Assembly: GCA_913062735.1 (NCBI GenBank)
Contig: CAJXWI010000142.1
Coordinates: 1-6,800 of the forward strand
Length of the DNA stretch: 6,800 bases
Reading direction: 5' to 3'
Origin: an uncultured Arcobacter sp.
GTDB lineage: Bacteria; Campylobacterota; Campylobacteria; Campylobacterales; Arcobacteraceae
A model generated the notes under the pieces. It was not told where the DNA came from. It worked only from the letters and a program-made list of their open reading frames with translations, and made no database searches. The translations under genes and the position numbers were made by a program. Positions 1 through 5,646 of this stretch are shown here, piece by piece; positions within the stretch are counted from its first letter, which is position 1; each line of letters starts with the position of its first letter.

Positions 1-198
1 AAACAGCAAGGGGAGAATATTATTACGTTTATTTTATACCCCAATGGAGACATTTCAAAACCACACTTTATGAAACAATCAAAATACACACCTTTGGATA
101 AACAAACCTATGAAACGATTCAAATAGCATATAAAGATTACCCAAGACCAAAAGAGCCAACAAAAATAATAATACGTGTTCGATATAAACTGTACTAA
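1..198 (+). CDS. TonB-family energy transducer, C-terminal domain (5'-truncated by window edge)
   Basis: The reading frame is open from base 1 and ends at TAA 196-198, giving the last 65 residues of a longer protein. The layout is that of a TonB C-terminal domain: a strand followed by a turn (ITFILYPNGDISKPHFMKQS), a helix with a conserved Leu-Asp (LDKQTYETIQIAYKDYPRP), and a final strand (IIIRVRYKL) ending at the C-terminus. In this family the domain lies in the periplasm and binds the TonB box of outer-membrane receptors, passing on proton-motive force harvested by ExbB/ExbD. The N-terminal membrane anchor and proline-rich spacer would lie upstream and are not visible. No exbB, exbD or receptor gene is in view, so the substrate cannot be given. 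A TonB-like protein with another envelope role is possible, but the domain assignment is fairly firm. Confidence 0.8.
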   Translation, partial: KQQGENIITFILYPNGDISKPHFMKQSKYTPLDKQTYETIQIAYKDYPRPKEPTKIIIRVRYKLY

Positions 199-214
199 AG
201 TACTTAAGATAAAA

Positions 215-220
215 TATAAT
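215..220 (+). promoter_or_regulatory. Candidate -10 element upstream of the MetF-like gene
   Basis: A perfect TATAAT lies in the 73-bp gap between the TonB stop and the next start, 51 bp before the ATG. No good -35 hexamer sits 16-18 bp upstream. That is normal for sigma-70 promoters in Campylobacterota, which rely on an extended or AT-rich -10 region. In DNA this AT-rich a single hexamer is weak evidence. There is no visible terminator after the TonB gene, so read-through is an alternative. Confidence 0.35.
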
Positions 221-271
221 AAACCTTTAATGATTATATTTGTAAAATGACAAAAAAGTTAGAGAGAAACA

Positions 272-1201
272 ATGTTAAAACAAAAAATTTTAAATAAAGA
301 GAACGGCATTTTGTTGTATGGATTAACGCCTCCTAGACAAACGCATACAAAAGAACAAATGGATATCATTGCCCAAAAACACATACAAAGAATCAATACT
401 ATTGATATTGATGCTTTAGTCTTATATGATATTCAAGATGAAAGTGACCGAACATCCCAAAAAAGAACCTTCCCTTTTGTTGGTACTCTTGATCCTTATG
501 TATACAAAAATCAATATTTAAGTGAACTAAATATTCCAAGCATTGTATACAGAGCAGTTGGAAAATATGACAAAGATGATTTTTCAACTTGGCTTGAAGA
601 TACAAAATCCCAAAATAATTATTCCGTTTTTGTTGGCGCTGCTTCAAAAGATCAAAATATTAAATTAAGTGTAAAAGAAGCCTATGCTTTAAAAGAAGAA
701 ATCAATCAAGACTTAATACTGGGTGCCATTACAATTCCAGAACGGCATACTATCAAAAAAGATGAGCATATTAGAGTCTTTAATAAAATCGATCAAGGTT
801 GCCAATATTTTATAACACAATGTGTATATAATCTTGAAGCTGCCAAAATATTTTTAAGCGATTACGCACGCTATTCAAAAGAAAATAATCAAGAAATGGT
901 ACCAATCATTATCACACTAACGCCTTGTGGTTCTTCAAAAACATTGGAGTTTATGGAATGGTTAGGTATTAGTATTCCTAATTATCTAAAAGAAGATTTA
1001 TTAGAATCAAAAGATATTTTGCAAGAGTCTTTGGACATTTGTTTAAATATATTTGCAGAGCTTAATAAATTTGCTTTAAAACGCGGTATTCCTCTTGGCT
1101 GTAACGTAGAAAGTGTTGCTATTAGAAAAGAAGAAATTGATGCTTCTATTCTTTTATTAAAAGAAGTTGATCTAATAATGAGAAAAAATATAACAAAATG
1201 A
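272..1201 (+). CDS. MetF-like methylenetetrahydrofolate reductase-fold protein, divergent
   Basis: The 309-residue product has MTHFR (COG0685) features from end to end and is close to the length of E. coli MetF (296). Visible landmarks are TPPR at residues 19-22 (MetF FFPPR), ESDRT at 57-61 (MetF ERDRT), IPERH at 155-159 (MetF YPEVH), and FITQ at 180-183 followed by a YNLEAAKIF stretch. FITQ keeps the Gln that contacts folate and flavin in E. coli MetF. A canonical MetF reduces 5,10-methylene-THF to 5-methyl-THF for methionine synthesis, using FAD. Here the catalytic Glu of the first motif (E28 in E. coli) aligns with Gly17, and the flavin-contacting Asp (D120) aligns with Ala123, so the classical mechanism may not apply. 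The C-terminus carries NVESVAIRKEEIDAS at 278-292, which is not part of E. coli MetF. The fold is secure; the reaction is not. An AGAGAG Shine-Dalgarno at 261-266 supports the ATG at 272. It may be a noncanonical MTHFR or another one-carbon enzyme. Confidence 0.75.
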   Translation: MLKQKILNKENGILLYGLTPPRQTHTKEQMDIIAQKHIQRINTIDIDALVLYDIQDESDRTSQKRTFPFVGTLDPYVYKNQYLSELNIPSIVYRAVGKYDKDDFSTWLEDTKSQNNYSVFVGAASKDQNIKLSVKEAYALKEEINQDLILGAITIPERHTIKKDEHIRVFNKIDQGCQYFITQCVYNLEAAKIFLSDYARYSKENNQEMVPIIITLTPCGSSKTLEFMEWLGISIPNYLKEDLLESKDILQESLDICLNIFAELNKFALKRGIPLGCNVESVAIRKEEIDASILLLKEVDLIMRKNITK

Positions 1202-1225
1202 CATATATTTACTAAAAAATATCAT
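1198..1225 (+). promoter_or_regulatory. Candidate promoter for the 60-residue protein gene
   Basis: ATGACA at 1198-1203 and TATCAT at 1220-1225 are separated by 16 bp and lie just before the small gene, with the first hexamer overlapping the stop of the MetF-like gene. This gives a leader of roughly 25-30 nt. Both hexamers are near-consensus for sigma-70, but the region is very AT-rich, so chance matches are likely. Co-transcription with the upstream gene, 57 bp away, is the alternative. Confidence 0.3.
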
Positions 1226-1245
1226 AAAGTGATAGAATTCAAAAT

Positions 1246-1252
1246 AAAGGAT
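1246..1252 (+). promoter_or_regulatory. Shine-Dalgarno site that sets the start of the 60-residue gene
   Basis: AAAGGAT, with GGA at 1249-1251, lies 7 nt before the ATG at 1259. An in-frame GTG at 1229 would add ten residues but has no ribosome binding site at a useful distance, so ATG 1259 is preferred. Confidence 0.65.
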
Positions 1253-1258
1253 TTTATC

Positions 1259-1441
1259 ATGATATTATCAAAAGAACTTTCAACACTTTATAAATGCAGA
1301 GATTACGCTATTTGGAAAATGGAATCTTTTCGAGGTTCTTCAAAATACACCACAGCTACAAATGTAGTTGAGCACTACAATAAAGAAATTGAAAAACTAT
1401 CAAAGAAAAAAAAGATACTAAAACAACTGAGTTTATTTTAA
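1259..1441 (+). CDS. Small basic hypothetical protein (60 aa)
   Basis: I do not recognise this protein. It begins MILSKELSTLYKC and ends with the Lys-rich tail KLSKKKKILKQLSLF. The middle contains a Trp (IWKMES) and an Asn/Glu-rich helical stretch (VVEHYNKEIEKL). There is no signal peptide or membrane segment, and only one Cys (residue 13), so it is probably a cytoplasmic, mostly helical protein. Residues from about 36 to the end could form an amphipathic or coiled helix. A good Shine-Dalgarno at 1249-1251, an uninterrupted frame and a fit in a gap that would otherwise be about 250 bp support a real gene. It ends 14 bp from the tail of the convergent agmatinase-family gene. A role in nucleic-acid binding is possible from the basic tail, but that is a guess. 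Confidence 0.65.
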   Translation: MILSKELSTLYKCRDYAIWKMESFRGSSKYTTATNVVEHYNKEIEKLSKKKKILKQLSLF

Positions 1442-1455
1442 AACGTATTGTGTAT

Positions 1456-2313
1456 TTATTTTATTTTTATAGTTGCTAGTACCAATTCTCTTAATGTTTT
1501 ACAAGCAACTGCTGTTGATACACCTGAAGCATCGTGCTTAGGGGAAAGCTCTACTAAATCCATTCCTACTACATTATCAAGTTTTGATAATATTCCTATA
1601 ATTTCAAGCATTTGATGAAAATTAATTCCGCCAGGTTCTGGAGTTCCCGTACCAGGAAATACGCTTGGATCAAAAACATCCAAATCAATAGTAATATATA
1701 CGGCTTTATCTTTTAATCTTTGTACACAAGCAGGCAATGTTTTATAGGTAAACTTTTCCAAATTTGCATGTTTTTTTGCCCAAAGAAACTCATCTCTAAG
1801 TCCTGATCTAATACAAAAAGAGTTAAGATTAGAAGGCCCAATTAACTCAGCAACTCGCCTAATAACCGTAGCATGAGAAAAGTTTTCATCCAAATAATGC
1901 TCTCTTAAATCTGTATGAGCATCAAAATGTATTACATGTAAATCTTTGTGTTTTTTTAGCAAGGCTTTTATGGGAGCAAATGTAATTAAATGCTCCCCTC
2001 CTATCATTACAGGAACTTTGTTACTGCTAACAATTTCATCTACTGTTGTTTCAATCATAATTAAAGCTTTCATTTTATCCCCAAAAGGAAGCTCTAGATT
2101 TCCATAATCAAAAAGTTTTAAATCTTCTAAATCTAAATCCAAATAAGGAGAGTAAGACTCAATTGCCCAAGAATCTTCTCTCATAGCAGCTGGAGCAAAT
2201 CTTGCGCCTGGTTTAAAAGAAGTAGTGCCATCAAAAGGTACTCCAAATAAAACAGCTTGAGCTTCTTCAAAATCATCTTCGAAGCCAATAAAGGTTACAT
2301 TTTGGGCTTTCAT
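1456..2313 (-). CDS. speB: Agmatinase / ureohydrolase-family protein
   Basis: The 285-residue product is a full-length member of the arginase/agmatinase family. These enzymes use two manganese ions to hydrolyse a guanidino group; agmatinase turns agmatine into putrescine and urea in the cytoplasm. All metal-site motifs are intact: GGEH at 105-108 (His108), FDAHTD at 130-135 (Asp131, His133, Asp135) and IDLDVFDP at 209-216 (Asp210, Asp212). The agmatinase-type stretch SFKPGARFAPAAMR (32-45), His147 in SHATVIRR, GTGTPEPGG (221-229) and Glu255 in DLVELSP also fit. The gene is second in a two-gene minus-strand unit after rodA and shares one base with it (TAATG). A strong Shine-Dalgarno, read as GAGGAAG on the minus strand at 2322-2328, lies 8 nt before the ATG. 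Substrate specificity within the family is hard to read from sequence: aminopropylagmatine or another guanidino compound is possible. No speA is in view. Confidence 0.85.
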   Translation of the reverse strand: MKAQNVTFIGFEDDFEEAQAVLFGVPFDGTTSFKPGARFAPAAMREDSWAIESYSPYLDLDLEDLKLFDYGNLELPFGDKMKALIMIETTVDEIVSSNKVPVMIGGEHLITFAPIKALLKKHKDLHVIHFDAHTDLREHYLDENFSHATVIRRVAELIGPSNLNSFCIRSGLRDEFLWAKKHANLEKFTYKTLPACVQRLKDKAVYITIDLDVFDPSVFPGTGTPEPGGINFHQMLEIIGILSKLDNVVGMDLVELSPKHDASGVSTAVACKTLRELVLATIKIK

Positions 2314-3428
2314 TACACTAACTTCCTCTCAAAATTGTACATATCTTTAAAACGAAAAGATACTAAATTCTCTAGTACTGCAAAAATAACAATAAAATTA
2401 ATAAAAGAACTTCCTCCATACGAAAACATTGGCAGGGGGAGGCCCACAACAGGAGCAAAGCCTATAACCATCAGTACATTGATACTCATGTTCAAAAATA
2501 AGAGCAGAGCTAGCCCTGAAGCAAAACAGCGTATTATATAATCGTCTGCAAAAAAGTAGTTCATGGACATGAGATGTACAATTAACATTAAATAAATTAA
2601 AATCAAAACAATAGCACCAATAAAACCATAACGTTCAACCAAAAAAGCAAAAATAAAATCACTGGTGGCAATGGGCAAAAACTTTAATTGTGTTTGTGTT
2701 GCATCTTGTGCACTTTTTCCAGTTAAGCCACCAGAACCAATGGCAATGATTGATTGTTGAACGTGATAAGAGGGTTTCTCAGAAATAAAGTCCGTGATTC
2801 TTTTTTTCTGATAATCTTTTATTAAATACGTATATATCAAAGGAGAGGACAAGGCGATAATAAAAGCAATCGTAGCCCAAATCTTCCAATTAACGCCTAC
2901 AATAAATAAAATTCCATAACCTACTAATAATAAAACCAAAGCCGTCCCTAAATCAGGTTCTTTTGCAATTAATAAAAAAGGAATAAAAATATAAATTGAG
3001 AAATGTAAAAAACTTTTTAAGTCATAACCTCTTCCATGCCGTGGAGGTGGGTTTTTATTTACCAAATAACCAATCATAAGCAAGTAAATTGGTTTTATTA
3101 ATTCACTGGGTTGTATCGTCATAGAAATACCAGGAATAGCGATCCAGCGTTGTGCCCCAAGTTTTGTAATTCCAAAAAATTCAACTGCTAATAATAAAGC
3201 AATACCAACCCAGTATAAAAATGGTATAATCCCTAAATTATTCCGTATTGGTAAAATGAATACAAATAAAAATGCAGCAAAAGATATTGAAAAATATATC
3301 AATTGTTTGTTGGCCAAAATCACATTTGTTTCACTAATTAAGTGATAAGACAAATAGATCAATGGTAAAATAAATATTATAATTAAATAATCAAAATGTG
3401 AAATAATTCTTTTATCAAAAAAATGCAT
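2313..3428 (-). CDS. rodA: RodA/MrdB peptidoglycan glycosyltransferase (SEDS family)
   Basis: The 371-residue, very hydrophobic protein has the roughly ten membrane segments of a SEDS protein. SEDS proteins polymerise lipid II into glycan strands; RodA works with the transpeptidase PBP2 in the elongation machinery. Diagnostic motifs are GAQRWI at 91-96 (Trp95), QPSELIKP (106-113), KEPDLGTAL (156-164), SGGLTGK (232-238), TSDFIFAFLVERYGF (255-269, Asp257 at the place of the catalytic Asp, D262 in E. coli RodA) and SYGGSSF (336-342). The short length, GAQRW and the absence of a division-type cytoplasmic tail favour RodA over FtsW. The ATG at 3426-3428 is the only good start, because an in-frame TAG lies 13 bp upstream (plus-strand 3441-3443). 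It has no recognisable Shine-Dalgarno, so initiation may be weak or use a very short leader. No PBP2 or mreBCD gene is adjacent, unlike in many other bacteria. Overlap with the downstream agmatinase-family gene implies one transcript. Confidence 0.93.
   Translation of the reverse strand: MHFFDKRIISHFDYLIIIFILPLIYLSYHLISETNVILANKQLIYFSISFAAFLFVFILPIRNNLGIIPFLYWVGIALLLAVEFFGITKLGAQRWIAIPGISMTIQPSELIKPIYLLMIGYLVNKNPPPRHGRGYDLKSFLHFSIYIFIPFLLIAKEPDLGTALVLLLVGYGILFIVGVNWKIWATIAFIIALSSPLIYTYLIKDYQKKRITDFISEKPSYHVQQSIIAIGSGGLTGKSAQDATQTQLKFLPIATSDFIFAFLVERYGFIGAIVLILIYLMLIVHLMSMNYFFADDYIIRCFASGLALLLFLNMSINVLMVIGFAPVVGLPLPMFSYGGSSFINFIVIFAVLENLVSFRFKDMYNFERKLV
2322..2328 (-). promoter_or_regulatory. 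Shine-Dalgarno of speB, inside the 3' end of rodA
   Basis: On the minus strand this reads GAGGAAG, 8 nt before the speB ATG and within the last codons of rodA. It is the strongest ribosome binding site in the window. With the TAATG junction it suggests that ribosomes both terminate and re-initiate here, so that speB is translated efficiently. Confidence 0.7.
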
Positions 3429-3460
3429 ATGAAAGAGTATCTAAAAATGAATAAAATATA
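3378..3460. promoter_or_regulatory. Candidate divergent promoter region for rodA and rluD
   Basis: The two genes point away from each other with about 18 bp between starts, so each promoter must lie largely within the other gene's 5' end. A perfect plus-strand TATAAT at 3378-3383, inside rodA, lies 63 bp before the preferred rluD start. A minus-strand TATATT (plus-strand 3455-3460), inside rluD, lies about 26 bp before the rodA start. Neither has a convincing -35. These are the best local candidates, not firm calls. Confidence 0.3.
3431..3437 (+). promoter_or_regulatory. Shine-Dalgarno supporting the rluD start at 3447
   Basis: GAAAGAG lies 9 nt before ATG 3447. The upstream in-frame ATGs at 3423 and 3429 have no such site and would make rluD overlap the first codons of divergent rodA, so 3447 is the better start. 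Confidence 0.5.
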
Positions 3461-4427
3461 TATTGTAGAAGAGATAATTAGGCTGGATAAATTTATATCA
3501 GAAGAATTAAACGAGTCAAGAAACCAAATTGAGTCATTAATTAAAAAAGGTTTTGTAAAAGTAAATGAAAAAGTGCAAAAACGTCCTGGCATTAAATTAA
3601 AAATAAATGCCAAAGTAGAGATAAATTTTGAAGCGATTGAAGAAGAAAAAAAACAGCTACAAAAAACAAAAGAAAATGTAGATTTTGATGTAGAAATTAT
3701 TTATGAAGATGATGATATCTTGGTTATTAATAAACCTTATAATCTTACAGTTCATGGTGCTCCTTCAGTTAAAGACGCTACCTTAGTAGATTGGTTAAAA
3801 GCAAAAAACTTTTCATTATCTACTATTTCAGGGGAAGAAAGACACGGAATTGTACACAGAATTGATAAAGGAACCTCGGGGGTTATGGTTATTGCTAAAA
3901 ACAATGAAAGCCATGTACATTTATCAAAACAACTGGAAGAAAAATCTATGGGAAGATACTATTTAGCCCTAATTGATATGCCTTTAAAAGAAAATGCTAT
4001 TATTCAAAATGAAATAGGCCGAAATCCAAATAACAGATTACAAATGACAGTACTTCCAAGTGGACGTTTCGCAAAAAGTGCTTTTGCACAACTTATATCA
4101 AGTAAAGATGAAAAAACACAATTAATTTCTTGTAAACTTTTTACAGGAAGAACACATCAAATAAGAGTGCATTTAAACTCGATAAATAGGCATATAATAG
4201 GCGATAATTTATATGGTTTTAAGGGCGAATTAAATAAAATAAAAAGATTTTATCTACATGCATATAACTTGTACTTAATTCACCCAAAAACAAATGAAAA
4301 AATGAATTTTACAGCAAGCATTGCTGATGATATGAAGGCATTTTTAAATAAGAATTTTAATATGGAGAAAACAAATGAGCAACTTAATGAAAATAACATC
4401 ATCAATCTTTTTGATAGTTTTTCTTAG
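3447..4427 (+). CDS. rluD: RluA/RluD-family 23S rRNA pseudouridine synthase
   Basis: With the start at 3447 the product is 326 residues (334 if ATG 3423 is used). It has an N-terminal S4 RNA-binding domain of about 50 residues (from IIRLDKFISEELNESRNQIE), a Lys/Glu-rich linker, and a catalytic RluA-type domain. Key motifs are INKPYNLTVHGAP (about residues 94-106), HRIDKGTSG with catalytic Asp140, a GRYYLAL stretch, and TGRTHQIRVHL (about 233-243). The enzyme converts uridines to pseudouridine in 23S rRNA; in E. coli RluD modifies helix 69 (1911, 1915, 1917). The exact target here cannot be read from sequence, and RluC- or RluA-like specificity is possible. HRIDKGTSG differs from the usual HRLDKDTSG but keeps the Asp. 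The conserved fold ends near MKAFLNKNF; about 20 further residues are encoded mostly by bases that also encode the lipoprotein signal peptide, suggesting a late C-terminal extension. It is the first gene of a three-gene run. Confidence 0.88.
   Translation: MNKIYIVEEIIRLDKFISEELNESRNQIESLIKKGFVKVNEKVQKRPGIKLKINAKVEINFEAIEEEKKQLQKTKENVDFDVEIIYEDDDILVINKPYNLTVHGAPSVKDATLVDWLKAKNFSLSTISGEERHGIVHRIDKGTSGVMVIAKNNESHVHLSKQLEEKSMGRYYLALIDMPLKENAIIQNEIGRNPNNRLQMTVLPSGRFAKSAFAQLISSKDEKTQLISCKLFTGRTHQIRVHLNSINRHIIGDNLYGFKGELNKIKRFYLHAYNLYLIHPKTNEKMNFTASIADDMKAFLNKNFNMEKTNEQLNENNIINLFDSFS
4364..4367 (+). promoter_or_regulatory. Shine-Dalgarno that sets the lipoprotein start inside rluD
   Basis: GGAG lies 7 nt before ATG 4375, within the rluD coding sequence. 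It favours ATG 4375 over the in-frame ATG at 4387, whose upstream bases carry no comparable site. It confirms that the 53-nt overlap with rluD is real and not an annotation artefact. Confidence 0.7.
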
Positions 4428-5643
4428 TGCGTGTCAGAATAATCTAAGCACACCTTCAAAACCAAAAATTGATAATACACTTGAAAGTATTAATTCAAGC
4501 AGCATTAAATACTTAAAAGACACAACATCAATTGGCTTTGAATGGCAAAAAGTTGATGATATTCGAGTTGTGGGGTATAATTTATACCGTGCAAATGCCC
4601 TTGAAAGTAATGGAAAATTAAAGCGAATTAAATTTATTAAAAACCGATATACGACACATTATTTGGACAAAGGACTAGAAGCACATACGTCTTATGTTTA
4701 TGCATTTTCAAGCGTAAAAGAAGATGATTTTGAATCTAGAATTTCAAATTCAATTAATGTTACTACTGAACCTTTGCATGATTCAGTTTCGTTCATTCAA
4801 GCTATTTCAAATTTACCAAGACAAATTAAAATAATTTGGAGACCCCATACACAAAATAAAATTGCTTATTATAAAATACAACGTTCTTCTCCAACAGAGA
4901 GTGAATGGGAAAATCTAGAAACAATAGAAGGTAGATTGCAGGCTGAATTTATTGACAGTGATTTAGATGATAATGTAGTGTATAAGTACAGACTTTTTTC
5001 TTATACTTATGAAGATTTACAATCTAAACCAAGTGCAATTGTAACAGCACAAACAAAACCTTTACCAAAAGGAATTTCAAGCCTAAGAGCGTCTTCAAAT
5101 TTAGCTAAAAAGATTGTTTTAAACTGGGATGCTTCAGTTCAAGAAGATATTATTTCTTATAAAATTTATCAAAATTCATCTTTACAAGGAAGTTTTAAAC
5201 ATATTAAAACACTTTCAAAAAATGCACTGTCTTATGAAATAAGAGAACATGAAGATGGAAAAAATATTTTCTTTAAAGTTACCTCAATAGATAAAGACAA
5301 ATTAGAAAGCTCACTTAATATAAATGCGGTAATGGGAACAACCTTAGGTAAACCGATTAAACCAGTAATGACCTTGGCTCAAATAAAAGAAAACAAAGCC
5401 ATTTTAAATTGGCAAAAAGGTGATAACAGAGCCGTTTCATATATAGTATATAAAACAGCCAAAACAGGATATTTTTCCACTAAAAAACTTAAGTATTCAA
5501 ATATAAATGCCTTAAGATTTGTTGATGAAGATATAGTAAGAGGAGTAGAATACAAATATTCTATTCAAGCAGTTGATGAATTCGGAATTCTTTCTTTACA
5601 GACAGATGAATCATTATTAGTATTACCAAAATTACAAAAGTAG
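4375..5643 (+). CDS. Fibronectin type III repeat lipoprotein, FlpA-like (Cj1279c-type)
   Basis: The 422-residue product starts with a lipoprotein signal peptide: a short Lys-bearing N-terminus, a hydrophobic core (IFLIVFL) and the lipobox LSAC, so lipidation is expected on Cys20. After a Ser/Asn-rich tether (about 21-45) come four tandem fibronectin type III domains, about 46-133, 134-231, 232-326 and 327-422. Each has the strand-B Trp (Trp57, 155, 251, 346; spacing 98, 96, 95), a following Tyr-rich strand (GYNLYR, YYKIQR, SYKIYQ, SYIVYK) and a late aromatic strand. Gene order and architecture match C. jejuni FlpA (Cj1279c), a surface lipoprotein reported to bind fibronectin and aid adherence. 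Whether this homolog is surface-exposed, or an adhesin at all in a perhaps free-living species, cannot be told from sequence; a periplasmic scaffold is possible. The gene overlaps rluD by 53 nt and ends 3 nt before trmB, so the three are likely co-transcribed and translationally coupled. Confidence 0.87.
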   Translation: MSNLMKITSSIFLIVFLSACQNNLSTPSKPKIDNTLESINSSSIKYLKDTTSIGFEWQKVDDIRVVGYNLYRANALESNGKLKRIKFIKNRYTTHYLDKGLEAHTSYVYAFSSVKEDDFESRISNSINVTTEPLHDSVSFIQAISNLPRQIKIIWRPHTQNKIAYYKIQRSSPTESEWENLETIEGRLQAEFIDSDLDDNVVYKYRLFSYTYEDLQSKPSAIVTAQTKPLPKGISSLRASSNLAKKIVLNWDASVQEDIISYKIYQNSSLQGSFKHIKTLSKNALSYEIREHEDGKNIFFKVTSIDKDKLESSLNINAVMGTTLGKPIKPVMTLAQIKENKAILNWQKGDNRAVSYIVYKTAKTGYFSTKKLKYSNINALRFVDEDIVRGVEYKYSIQAVDEFGILSLQTDESLLVLPKLQK

Positions 5644-5646
5644 AAC

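Noticed and set aside
197..213. Small palindromes AGTACT and CTTAAG after the TonB gene
   Set aside because: Six-base palindromes are expected by chance here, and they form neither a terminator stem nor a spaced operator pair.
399..647. Minus-strand open frame of 82 codons
   Set aside because: It lies wholly inside the MetF-like gene on the opposite strand, has no ribosome binding site, and has a His/Gln-rich composition typical of an antisense shadow.
1229..1258. GTG start adding ten residues to the 60-residue protein
   Set aside because: No Shine-Dalgarno precedes GTG 1229, whereas ATG 1259 has GGA at the ideal distance.
1405..1475. Possible bidirectional terminator at the convergent junction
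   Set aside because: Only short AT-rich inverted pairs such as AAAC/GTTT around ACTGA can be formed; no stable stem next to a T run on either strand.
2257..2541. Plus-strand open frame of 94 codons
   Set aside because: It is antisense to the well-supported rodA and speB genes and spans their junction; the product shows no family features.
3423..3446. Upstream ATG starts (3423 and 3429) for rluD
   Set aside because: No Shine-Dalgarno is present, and they fall on the divergent rodA start codon. ATG 3447 has GAAAGAG 9 nt upstream and fits the usual N-terminus before the S4 domain.
3383..3613. Minus-strand open frame of 76 codons
   Set aside because: It is antisense to the S4 domain of rluD and overlaps the start of rodA in another frame. 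Its hydrophobic look follows from reading an AT-rich antisense strand.
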